A stretch of 64,000 bases of DNA from Myxococcus fulvus (lineage in GTDB: Bacteria; Myxococcota; Myxococcia; Myxococcales; Myxococcaceae): NCBI RefSeq assembly GCF_900111765.1, contig NZ_FOIB01000004.1, positions 558,001-622,000 of the forward strand. Direction: 5' to 3'. Below, piece after piece: positions 24,081 through 31,640 of this stretch. Under the pieces are notes generated by a model, which was given only the letters and a program-made list of their open reading frames with translations, did not search any database and was not told the origin of the DNA. Within the stretch, counting starts at the first letter, position 1, and the number at the start of each line of letters is the position of its first letter. The translations under genes were made by a program, and so were the position numbers.

Positions 24081-24845
24081 GAGCGGGAGCCCCGGATTGG
24101 GCGTGAGGATCTCGCAGCCCTCGCGCGTCACCAGCACCGTGTGCTCGAACTGCGCGGAGAGGCTGCCGTCCACCGTCACCACCGTCCACTCGTCCTCCAG
24201 GATGCGGATGTCGGGACGCCCCAGGTTCACCATCGGCTCGATGGTGATGACCATGCCCGAGCGCAGGGTGATGCCCGTGCCCTTCTTGCCGAAGTGCGCG
24301 ACGTGCGGAGGCCCGTGCATGGTGCGGCCGATGCCGTGCCCGCCGAACTCGCGCACGATGCTGCATCCCTCCTTCTCCGCCAGCTCCTGGATGGCCGCGC
24401 CGATGTCGCCCAGCTTCGCGCCATGGCGCACCACGGAGATGCCGATGTCCCGACACCTGCGGGCCACGTCCACCACGTGCCGCGCGTCCGCGGACACCTC
24501 GCCGATGCAGAACGTGGCGGAGGTGTCCCCGTGATAACCATTCAGGTTCGTGGTGACATCCACGTTGATGATGTCACCGGGCGCCAGCCGCTCGTTCGGG
24601 CTCGGCACGCCGTGACAGACGACGTGGTTGCGGCTGGTGCAGACCGTGGCCGGGAAGCCGTGGTAGCCGAGCTGGCTGGGGATGCCGCCCCGCCGCGCCG
24701 TGTCCTCGCGCACCCACTGGTTGATGTCCTCGGTGGAGATGCCCGGCGCCAGCCGCTGCGCGACCCAGGCGAGCGTGCCGGCGGCCGCCGCGCCGGCCAG
24801 ACGCAGACGCTCGACCTCCGCGTCCTTGAAGAGTGGAGTTCCCAT
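24039..24845 (-). CDS. map: Methionine aminopeptidase, type I
   Basis: The 268-residue dinuclear metalloenzyme removes initiator Met from nascent proteins. The pita-bread signature is complete: GFPATVCTSRNHVVCHGVPS with the substrate His, GDIINVDVTTNLNGYHGDTS (two metal Asp), GHGIGRTMHGPPHVAHFG (metal His), MVITIEPMVNLG (metal Glu), and QFEHTVLVTREGCEIL (last Glu). Length fits type I without N-terminal extension. The start ATG 24845 is immediately preceded by a perfect 9-bp palindrome (24846-24870) and no Shine-Dalgarno is visible, so initiation may be structured or leaderless. The C-terminus extends slightly and overlaps the convergent LRR gene by 42 bp. Myxobacteria often carry more than one map copy; essentiality of this one cannot be told. 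Confidence 0.95.
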   Translation of the reverse strand: MGTPLFKDAEVERLRLAGAAAAGTLAWVAQRLAPGISTEDINQWVREDTARRGGIPSQLGYHGFPATVCTSRNHVVCHGVPSPNERLAPGDIINVDVTTNLNGYHGDTSATFCIGEVSADARHVVDVARRCRDIGISVVRHGAKLGDIGAAIQELAEKEGCSIVREFGGHGIGRTMHGPPHVAHFGKKGTGITLRSGMVITIEPMVNLGRPDIRILEDEWTVVTVDGSLSAQFEHTVLVTREGCEILTPNPGLPLSAGPTLAAAGAHP

Positions 24846-24870
24846 GGCGGGACAAGGTGACTGTCCCGCC
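24846..24870. promoter_or_regulatory. Palindrome abutting the map start codon
   Basis: GGCGGGACA-AGGTGAC-TGTCCCGCC is a perfect 9-bp inverted repeat with a 7-nt spacer. It occupies the place where the ribosome-binding site of map should be. It may be an operator, a translational hairpin, or the end-hairpin of the gene upstream (24910-25254). Confidence 0.5.
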
Positions 24871-24882
24871 CGGGAGCGTCCA

Positions 24883-24897
24883 ATGCTGTTTCAGCAT
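24883..24897 (-). terminator. Small hairpin after the short lipoprotein gene
   Basis: ATGCTG-TTT-CAGCAT is a 6-bp stem with a 3-nt loop, 13 bp past the stop at 24910 on the minus strand. Weak and without U-tract. Confidence 0.4.
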
Positions 24898-24909
24898 CGT
24901 CCCCCGACG

Positions 24910-25254
24910 TCAGGGCTCGTAGCAGCTGAACTGCATGGTGTAGACCGCCCAGTATTCCCTGTCGCGGATTTCCCGGCAGTCACCCCGGGCCTCCACGACG
25001 TTGCAGAGGCCATTGGGGCAGATGGCATTGGCCTGCACCCGGGCGTCGATACGGGCGGTGGAATAAGCCCCTGAACAGGCGAAGCCCGTGCCGTCCCCCA
25101 TGGTGCCGTGGCGCGTGGTGCCGCAGGCGAGCGCCTGCGAAGCCTCCGCTGTTTCCGGGACGAAGTCCTCCTCCCCCGGGTCTCCTCCGTTGCACGCGGC
25201 CACGAGAGGAAGCATCAACCACATCCCCAGACGCCAGCTGTTGTGTCGTGTCAT
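24910..25254 (-). CDS. Small Cys-containing lipoprotein
   Basis: The 114-residue product begins MTRHNSWRLGMWLMLPLVAA followed by the lipobox Cys (AAC-N) near residue 21. The mature part is short, with an acidic start (GGDPGEEDFVPETAEASQAL) and at least six Cys in the pattern ALACGTTRHG, GFACSGAYSTARIDAR, CPNGLCNVVEARGDCR and MQFSCYEP, suggesting disulfides outside the cytoplasm. No family is recognised. It precedes map in the same direction at about 65 bp, with two hairpins in the gap, so co-transcription with map is doubtful. Confidence 0.75.
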   Translation of the reverse strand: MTRHNSWRLGMWLMLPLVAACNGGDPGEEDFVPETAEASQALACGTTRHGTMGDGTGFACSGAYSTARIDARVQANAICPNGLCNVVEARGDCREIRDREYWAVYTMQFSCYEP

Positions 25255-25308
25255 CCGAGCGAGGCTAGCGAGAGGACCGTGCGGGGCTCCATCGTGGAAA
25301 CCCACGCC

Positions 25309-25343
25309 AGGACTCCCAGTGACAGGCGCCTGACGTGAGTCCT
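25309..25343 (-). terminator. Nested-hairpin terminator after the 1088-residue gene
   Basis: AGGACTC (25309-25315) pairs with GAGTCCT (25337-25343), with an inner CAGGCGCCTG palindrome. The structure begins inside the stop codon of the gene ending at 25342 on the minus strand. Moderate, no U-tract. Confidence 0.5.
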
Positions 25344-28300
25344 ACTCGTCCTCGCCTTCGAGCGGTTTCCAAGCGAGCCGGGGCGTGAGCACCAGCGTGC
25401 CTTCCTTCGGGACGTCCACGTCGCTGACGTGGAAGCGTGGCAGCGCCTCGCTCGTGAGCAGGAGCGTGGCCCGGCCCGCGGGGACGTGTCGGAAATAGAG
25501 CGCGTCCTCGCCCCACTGCGCGCTCAGGCCCGGGGCCATGCACGCGCCCAGCGCCTCCTCCTTCGTCGGATGCGCGACGCCTCCCGGCACCAACGCGACG
25601 TGGAGGTCCTTGTGGTAGGGCACCACCAGCTTCACGGTGGCACCCGCCGTCAGGGCCTGGAAGGAGACGGAGGCCCGGCCGTGCTCGGGGACCACCACGC
25701 GCTGGGGCAGGAACGTGGAGGACTCCTGCTCCGTGTACCGCGCGGGCAGCACCGAGACGATGTAGGTGCCCGGGGTCAGCCCGCTCATCCACGCCTGTCC
25801 TCGTTCGAGAGGACTCGCGGACCCCTCGCCATCCGGGGCCGTGAAGTACGCCACGTAGCCGTCCAGGGGTCGGCCGCGGGCATCCTTCGCCGTCACGCTC
25901 ACGAGCGCCGTGGGCTCGAGTCTCGCCGTCACCTCGTCCTCGCCTTCGCCCACCGACATCACCAGCGGGTGGTGGCCCGTCGGCTCACTGAGCTCCAGGG
26001 CGACCGGCCCCGACGACAGCACCTGTTCCTTGAAGACGAACAGGCCCTGCGCATCCGAGCGCGTCCGCGACGCCTCCGAATCCGGAGCGGCGCCCTGGGC
26101 ACGCGCGGAGACGAAGACACCCGCCAGCGGCTGGTCCGTCTGGGCATCCACGACGCGGCCTCGGAGGCGACGCCCCCGCTCCAGTCTGATTTCTCCCAGG
26201 TCGAGGTCCGGCATGCCCTGGCCTCCGTCGATGACCCGCTCCGCCGAGCGCAGTCCCTCGGCCGCGAAGAAGTACCGCTTGGAGATGGAGTAGGGATTCC
26301 GGGGGAACGAGAACGTCCCATCCTCGGACTCCATCGGCTCGCCTCCCGCCATGAAGCGACGCATGGGACTCCCGTCCGGGCCGACGACGCGTCCCCGGAC
26401 CCAGGACTGGCGGTCCATCACCAGTCGCAGCGGCGTCGTGCCGGAGGGCACACGGAGCGCGGGCTCGTAGAGCGTGTCCTTGATGATGAGGCTGCGGTGG
26501 ACACCCCCGTGGGTCTGGAGCACCGCCTGCGTGGCGGCATCCAGGCGCAGCGCGTAGCCGGGCTTGAAGGCCGTGATGGCGTGCGCGACGGGGCCGAGCC
26601 CTCGCAGCACGAAGCGGCCGCTCGCGTCGGTGGGAACGCCCTGGTCGAAGCGCTCCACCATCTTGAGGATGGCGGGCCCACCCGGAGGCAGGGCATCGCG
26701 CGGTTCGGCGCGGACGAGGACCCCTTCGAGGGGTGCCCCCTCGGCGTCGACGACGAGGCCCTCTCGCGTCTGCCCATCGTCGAGGCGCAGCTCCACGCGC
26801 GTCACCGCATCGGCCGCGACCTCCACGTCGCTCCAGGCCCGCTGGTCCACGCTGTCCGTCGCCCGCTCCACGACCACGCGGTAGCGCCCCGGAGCGAGCC
26901 CCCTCCGGGTGAACCGCCCCTGCGCATCCGTCCTCGTCGCATTCAGCCGGAGTTCATCCGTGAAGAGCTTCAGCACCACGGCGCCTCCGATGAGCGGCTG
27001 TCCATGCCCATCCACCACGTGTCCCTCCACCGTCGCGCCGACACGCACGACGATGTGCGCGTCGCGCGCGGGGACCTTGACGAGGACGGGCGCGTCGATG
27101 AAGTCCGTCGTGTCGACGACGACCTCGTAGTCGCCGGGTTGGGAGGCATCCAACACGAAGCGGCCCTCGGCGTCCGTGGTGTCGTCCTCGATGAGCTCCG
27201 GGACCTCCTCCTCTCCGACCCAGCGGAGCCTGATGGGGACTCCGGTGACGGGATGTCCCGCCACGTCGGTGACCCGACCGGTGAGGGAGTACGCGCGCGC
27301 CAGCGTGAAGTCCTGCGTGCCCGTGTCCGGCGTCACGACGCGTCGCTCGACCTCGGTCGGCACGAGCCAGCCCTTCGCCTGGACGGTGAAGTCCCACGAC
27401 CCAGGCTCCACGGGGCCCAGGCGATAGCGCCCCTGCGCGTCGGTGAGGCCCGACAGCGGCTCGCCCTGCTCCACCGCGGAGGTCAGCGTCACGCTCACGC
27501 CCTCCAGCGGCTGGGAGGCGTCGTCGAACACCGTGCCCTCGACGTGGAGCGCGCCGCCCAGCTCCAGCGTCACGTCGTGAAGCGCGGACGCGCCCACCTC
27601 CAGCCGGGTGAGCGCGTAGAGACCTTCATGCTCCGCGGTGAGGGCATGGTGCCCCGTCGAGAGTTCGAAGGTGAAGGCGCCCCGGGCATCTGTCGTCGCC
27701 TTCGCGGCCTTCCGATTCGCGGGAGCGCTGGTCCGGAGGGCGCGGACCTCCACGCCCGACACGGGCACGCCACGGGACAGCACCCGTCCGGAGACAGCGC
27801 GCGCCGGGCGGAGCTCCAGGTCCCATCCCGGGCTTCCCGTCGTCACCGCCGGGGACCAGCCCTCCTTCGACGCGAACACGAGGTAGCCCACGCGTGGCAG
27901 GGAGCCGAGTCGGAAGCGCCCTTCGCCGTCGGTGCTCGTGTCGAAGAAGCGCGTGTGTCCGCGACTCACCACGGTGATGGAGACGTCGGACAGCGGCGCG
28001 CCTTCGCTGGTGACCTGTCCTCGCACCTCCCTGCCCGCTTCGACCACCAGCTGCACACCGCGGCTCCCCGCTGGAATGCCTGGGTGCGCGGTCGCGCCTT
28101 TCTCGGAGAGGACCCAGAGCGAGTGGGGGCCCTCGGGAAGTCCCTCCAGGATGAAGGTGCCGTCCCGCGCCGACACCGCCTGCGCGTAGAGGGGCGCCTC
28201 GCCCTCGCGCGCGAGGAGTCGCTGCACGATGAGGTCCTCGGTCCACGGCAAGCACCACGGCAGGCTCCGCGTGGGCGGGAAGATCCGGTCCTCATCCTCT

Positions 28301-28608
28301 TCGCGCATCGATACGGAGGTCGGCGTGTCCTCGGGGCACGGCAACTTCGAAATCGTCTCGCCCTCGATGGGCCAGGAGGCGGAGACCTGGGCACCGGAGA
28401 CGGGTTGTCCCCACGCGTCCACCACGGTGCCTTGGATGCTCAGCCCCGCGGCGGCGGGCGGCCTGGGCGCCACGGTGCGCGGAAGCGTGCCCACCGAGCG
28501 GGTTCGACTGGAGGCCTGGGGCTGTCGCGGCTCGGCGCCGAGCAGCCTCCATGAGAGGAGCGCCAGCGCTCCCAGTACCAGGAGGGTTCCCCCCATCCAC
28601 CCGCGCAT
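25342..28608 (-). CDS. Large carboxypeptidase-regulatory-like repeat protein
   Basis: About 1088 residues with an N-terminal membrane anchor (MGGTLLVLGALALLSWRLL). The rest is a chain of roughly ten beta-sandwich units of 70-100 residues. Each has the pattern GxVxDxxGxPVxGAxV, then TDAxGRFxLxGLxPGxY: examples are IQGTVVDAWGQPVSGAQVSA, VSGRVLSRGVPVSGVEVRAL, LTGRVTDVAGHPVTGVPIRL and VEGHVVDGHGQPLIGGAVVL. These are carboxypeptidase D regulatory-like (transthyretin-like) domains, usually adhesive or structural at the cell surface. No enzyme domain is found. ATG 28608 is preferred to 28632 because AGGAG lies 8 bp upstream of it. The gene at 43620-46490 is a sister of this architecture. Confidence 0.85.
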   Translation of the reverse strand: MRGWMGGTLLVLGALALLSWRLLGAEPRQPQASSRTRSVGTLPRTVAPRPPAAAGLSIQGTVVDAWGQPVSGAQVSASWPIEGETISKLPCPEDTPTSVSMREEDEDRIFPPTRSLPWCLPWTEDLIVQRLLAREGEAPLYAQAVSARDGTFILEGLPEGPHSLWVLSEKGATAHPGIPAGSRGVQLVVEAGREVRGQVTSEGAPLSDVSITVVSRGHTRFFDTSTDGEGRFRLGSLPRVGYLVFASKEGWSPAVTTGSPGWDLELRPARAVSGRVLSRGVPVSGVEVRALRTSAPANRKAAKATTDARGAFTFELSTGHHALTAEHEGLYALTRLEVGASALHDVTLELGGALHVEGTVFDDASQPLEGVSVTLTSAVEQGEPLSGLTDAQGRYRLGPVEPGSWDFTVQAKGWLVPTEVERRVVTPDTGTQDFTLARAYSLTGRVTDVAGHPVTGVPIRLRWVGEEEVPELIEDDTTDAEGRFVLDASQPGDYEVVVDTTDFIDAPVLVKVPARDAHIVVRVGATVEGHVVDGHGQPLIGGAVVLKLFTDELRLNATRTDAQGRFTRRGLAPGRYRVVVERATDSVDQRAWSDVEVAADAVTRVELRLDDGQTREGLVVDAEGAPLEGVLVRAEPRDALPPGGPAILKMVERFDQGVPTDASGRFVLRGLGPVAHAITAFKPGYALRLDAATQAVLQTHGGVHRSLIIKDTLYEPALRVPSGTTPLRLVMDRQSWVRGRVVGPDGSPMRRFMAGGEPMESEDGTFSFPRNPYSISKRYFFAAEGLRSAERVIDGGQGMPDLDLGEIRLERGRRLRGRVVDAQTDQPLAGVFVSARAQGAAPDSEASRTRSDAQGLFVFKEQVLSSGPVALELSEPTGHHPLVMSVGEGEDEVTARLEPTALVSVTAKDARGRPLDGYVAYFTAPDGEGSASPLERGQAWMSGLTPGTYIVSVLPARYTEQESSTFLPQRVVVPEHGRASVSFQALTAGATVKLVVPYHKDLHVALVPGGVAHPTKEEALGACMAPGLSAQWGEDALYFRHVPAGRATLLLTSEALPRFHVSDVDVPKEGTLVLTPRLAWKPLEGEDE

Positions 28609-28733
28609 GTTCCGGCTCCTGCCGTCCGACATGAGGGATGGGAGGATATCAGCGGGCGGCCGGCCGCCCTCCTGCTGGATTCGGAACAGGGGCGGGGGGA
28701 TGGGGGATGCACGCTGAGGGAGGTCTCGGTAAC

Positions 28734-29021
28734 GTGGGGGGCGTGAGCATCACGCACCTCCAGTCCTTCGTCGCCGTGGCCGAGGAGAAGCACGTGGGCC
28801 GTGCCGCGCGTCGGCTCCACCTGACGCAGCCGCCGCTCAGCCGGCACATCCTCGCGCTGGAGGATGAGCTGGGCACCCGCCTGTTCGAGCGCACCCGCCA
28901 GGGCATGCGCCTGCTGCCGGCTGGCGAGGTGTTCCTGCACCACGCGCGCCGCATCCTCGCGGAGGTGGACACGGCGGTGCTCACGGTGCGTGGGCTCGCG
29001 CCGCGCGAATCAGACGGGTGA
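28734..29021 (+). CDS. Truncated LysR-type regulator (HTH only)
   Basis: About 95 residues that match exactly the DNA-binding part of LysR-type regulators: SITHLQSFVAVAEEKHVGRA, ARRLHLTQPPLSRHILALED (recognition helix) and GTRLFERTRQGMRLLPAGEV, then the linker helix ending LAEVDTAVLTVRGL. The effector-binding domain (about 200 residues) is absent: after LAPRESDG comes a stop, and the 3' end overlaps the gene on the opposite strand by 12 bp. It is either the remnant of a full regulator or a small stand-alone HTH protein. GTG 28734 has GAGGGAGG 10 bp upstream; GTG 28743 and ATG 28707 are alternatives. The reading frame is intact and free of errors, which argues mildly for retention. Confidence 0.7.
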   Translation: MGGVSITHLQSFVAVAEEKHVGRAARRLHLTQPPLSRHILALEDELGTRLFERTRQGMRLLPAGEVFLHHARRILAEVDTAVLTVRGLAPRESDG

Positions 29022-29339
29022 GGTCTCGCCCGTGTGAGGGTTCCTCACCGGGACGTCCCATGGAAGCGACAGGGCCTCTCCTCGGTGGACGAGGGCCGCT
29101 GCTCGAACCAACTGCCGCACCTGGTGGGCGCTGAGCCCAAGCCCACTGAAGAGCCGGTGCGGAGAGAAGTGACCCACCGACATGTCGAACGAGGGGCCCT
29201 GCCCCACGTGCTCGGCACGCAGCTCATGGCGGTGCCCCGCCACTTCGATGACGAGCGCACAGTCCAATGCGTCGAGCCTCCGAACCTGGAGGATGCGCAG
29301 GCTGTGTCCTTCGTGCTCGGTTGCCTCTGACTTGCTCAT
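29010..29339 (-). CDS. Small hypothetical protein
   Basis: The 109-residue cytoplasmic-looking protein starts at ATG 29339 with GAGGAG nine bases upstream. Sequence: acidic start MSKSEATEHEGHSLRILQVR, a strand pair CALVIEVAGHRHELRAEHVG, then a helical C-terminal half (FSGLGLSAHQVRQLVRAAAL) and a basic tail ending near HTGETSPV. No family is recognised. Its 3' end overlaps the truncated LysR gene on the other strand; the TonB receptor gene starts 142 bp away in the opposite direction, so the gap between them likely holds two divergent promoters. Confidence 0.68.
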   Translation of the reverse strand: MSKSEATEHEGHSLRILQVRRLDALDCALVIEVAGHRHELRAEHVGQGPSFDMSVGHFSPHRLFSGLGLSAHQVRQLVRAAALVHRGEALSLPWDVPVRNPHTGETSPV

Positions 29340-29480
29340 CGGGTGCTCCTCTGCGCTTCGCGTCGCCCATCGGACGAAGCCACACGGGAGCGTGGCTCTC
29401 GCGATACTCAGGCCATGACTCGGTGCGCGGCCCGCGCATACTGAGGCACCGCGCCTCGGAACTGAAGGGACCACCCGAAC

Positions 29481-31637
29481 ATGCCTCGCAGGTCGTCTCG
29501 CCTCATCTCGTCGACGCTCCGCTGGTGCGTCCTGCTTCCTGGTGCGCTGCTCACGTCCGCGACCTGGGCACAGTCCGCTGACTCCGAGACGACCCCGCTC
29601 CCCGTCGCACAACCCGCGCCCACGAGTCCGCCCCCCGCCGAGGACTCCACGCCTTCCGCGGAACCCGACTCGACCTCGCGCACCGTCGTCACGGGCACGC
29701 GGCTGCCGCGTCCCATCCGCGACGTGCCCGCCACCACCGTGGTGCTGCCTCGCGAGGAGATCGACCGCAGCCCCACGCTGACCCAGGACACGCTGGTCCG
29801 CTCGCTGCCGTCCGTGGCCACCTTCCGTCGGACCCCGAGCCTCGTCTCCGACCCCACCGCGCAGGGACTCAATCTGCGCGGCCTCGCGCCCTCCGGCGTC
29901 GCGCGCACGCTCGTCCTCCTCGACGGCGTCCCCGTCAATGACCCGCTCGGAGGCTGGGTCTTCTGGCGCTCCCTGCCGCGACTCGGCCTGGAGCGCATCG
30001 AGGTCGTCCCCGGCGGCGGCTCCGCCCTCTACGGCAGCTCCGCGCTCGGCGGCGTCGTGCAGCTCATCTCCCGCCCCATCACCGGCCCCGCCCTCGACGC
30101 CGATGTCTCCTATGGCAACCGTGGCACCGGCCTCGTCGCCGCGCGCGGCGCCCAGCGCTGGGGCCCCGTCGCCGCGGCCCTGGAGACCGAGCTGCTCACC
30201 AGCAACGGCTACCGCATCGTCAGCCCCGGCCAGCGCGGCGCCATCGACGGCGACACGCCCAGCAACCACGTCGTGCTCAACGGCCGCGTCGAGGCCCAAG
30301 CCACCGACACGCTCACCCTCTCCGCGCGCGCCAACCTCTTCCGCGAGAACCAGAACGGAGGCACCCGCTTCACCACCGCCCGCGTGGAGCTCGCCCAGTT
30401 CGGCGCGGGCGCGCGCCTCCAGACCGAGGCTCGCGGCACCTTCACCCTCGACCTCTACGGCCGCGCGCTCCGCTTCGAACAGGACCGCGCCCGCGTCGCG
30501 CAGGACCGCGCCACCGAGGTCCTCGCCGCCTCCCAGGAGGTCCCCGCCAATGACCAGGGCGCCTCCTTCGTCTGGACCGCGCCCACCTGGAACGCGGGCG
30601 GCACCCATCAGCTCTCCGCGGGACTCGACGCCCGCCGCATGGCCGGCACCTCCCAGGAACGAATCTTCCCCGCCACCCAGGCCCCCGAGGCGCTCGTCGC
30701 CCGCGAGGCCGGCGGCACCCAGTGGAGCGGCGGCGTCTTCCTGCAAGACCTCTACGCCCCCATCCCCGCCCTCGAGCTGTCCGCCGCCCTCCGCCTGGAT
30801 GCGTGGCGCAACACCCGCGGCCAGCAGCGCGTCGAGCGCGTCAACGGCGCCACGGACACCACCCGGTACGACGACCGCACCGAGCACCAGCTCAGCCCCC
30901 GCCTGGGCCTGCGCGTGCGCCCGTGGGACCCCGTCACCTTCCGCGCCTCCGGCTATCGCGCGTTCCGAGCCCCCACCCTCAACGAGCTCTACCGCCCCTT
31001 CCAGGTCGGCACCGTCCTCACCGCCGCCAACGCGGACCTCTCCGCCGAGCGCCTGTGGGGCGCCGAGGCCGGCGTCGAAGTCGAACCCCTGCGCGCCCTC
31101 ACCGCGCGCGTCACCGGCTTCTGGAACGTGCTCGAGGACCCCATCACCAACGTCACCCTGCCGGGCAACGCGGGGCGACAGCGGCAGAACCTGGGGCGCG
31201 CCCGCGTGCGCGGCGTGGAGGCCAGCGTCGACTGGCGACTGTCACGCCGGTGGACCACGCTGCTCGCGTACACCTTCGTGGACCCCACCGTCACGAAGGC
31301 CCCCGGTCAACCCGAGCTGGTGGGCCGTCAGCTCGCGCAGGACCCCAGACACCGCGGCGCCGCCAGCCTCACCTTCGAGGACCCGCGCCTGTTCACCACC
31401 ACCGTGCAGCTTCGCGTCATCGGCCCCCAGTTCGAGGACGACCTGAACGAGCGCGGCATGGGCGGCGCGCTCGTGGTGGACGCCGCCGTCAGTCGACGGC
31501 TCTTCTGGAAGGTGGACCTGTTCGCCGCCGTGGAGAACCTCTTCGACCGCGAGTACCTGGCCGGCCGCGCCGGCGTGGACACCGTGGGCCCGCCCGTGCT
31601 CGCGCGCGTGGGCCTGCGCCTCAGGGATGCACCGTGA
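29481..31637 (+). CDS. TonB-dependent outer-membrane receptor (BtuB/CirA-like)
   Basis: The 718-residue outer-membrane receptor has a signal peptide (CVLLPGALLTSATWAQS), a Pro/Ser-rich spacer, and a TonB-box-like segment TVVTGTRLPRP near residue 68. The plug domain follows at about 75-195 (TLTQDTLVRSLPSVATFRR, GLNLRGLAPSGVARTLVLLD, GGGSALYGSSALGGVVQL). The barrel comprises the remaining 500 residues and finishes with the typical C-terminal strands DLFAAVENLFDREYLAGRAG and PVLARVGLRLRD. Such receptors import vitamin B12, siderophores or similar using TonB energy. No cobalamin riboswitch or Fur box was recognised upstream, so the substrate is unknown. It converges with the lipoprotein gene ending at 31641. 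Confidence 0.92.
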   Translation: MPRRSSRLISSTLRWCVLLPGALLTSATWAQSADSETTPLPVAQPAPTSPPPAEDSTPSAEPDSTSRTVVTGTRLPRPIRDVPATTVVLPREEIDRSPTLTQDTLVRSLPSVATFRRTPSLVSDPTAQGLNLRGLAPSGVARTLVLLDGVPVNDPLGGWVFWRSLPRLGLERIEVVPGGGSALYGSSALGGVVQLISRPITGPALDADVSYGNRGTGLVAARGAQRWGPVAAALETELLTSNGYRIVSPGQRGAIDGDTPSNHVVLNGRVEAQATDTLTLSARANLFRENQNGGTRFTTARVELAQFGAGARLQTEARGTFTLDLYGRALRFEQDRARVAQDRATEVLAASQEVPANDQGASFVWTAPTWNAGGTHQLSAGLDARRMAGTSQERIFPATQAPEALVAREAGGTQWSGGVFLQDLYAPIPALELSAALRLDAWRNTRGQQRVERVNGATDTTRYDDRTEHQLSPRLGLRVRPWDPVTFRASGYRAFRAPTLNELYRPFQVGTVLTAANADLSAERLWGAEAGVEVEPLRALTARVTGFWNVLEDPITNVTLPGNAGRQRQNLGRARVRGVEASVDWRLSRRWTTLLAYTFVDPTVTKAPGQPELVGRQLAQDPRHRGAASLTFEDPRLFTTTVQLRVIGPQFEDDLNERGMGGALVVDAAVSRRLFWKVDLFAAVENLFDREYLAGRAGVDTVGPPVLARVGLRLRDAP

Positions 31638-31640
31638 GTC

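Noticed and set aside
25429..28554. 1041-codon plus-strand frame opposite the repeat protein
   Set aside because: It gives only Arg/His-rich low complexity; the minus strand shows repeated GxVxDxxG units.
29339..29481. Cobalamin riboswitch or Fur box in front of the TonB receptor
   Set aside because: The gap is only about 140 bp and contains neither the B12-box core nor an AT-rich Fur-like palindrome; only a short repeated ATACTNAGGC phrase is present.
29339..30887. Upstream minus-strand extension of the small gene at 29010-29339, over the TonB receptor
   Set aside because: Gly/Ala/Glu/Arg low complexity antisense to receptor codons; the ATG at 29339 has a good ribosome-binding site.
29938..31446. 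502-codon plus-strand frame inside the TonB receptor gene
   Set aside because: Pure Ser/Ala/Pro/Arg low complexity, in another phase of a gene with excellent receptor motifs.
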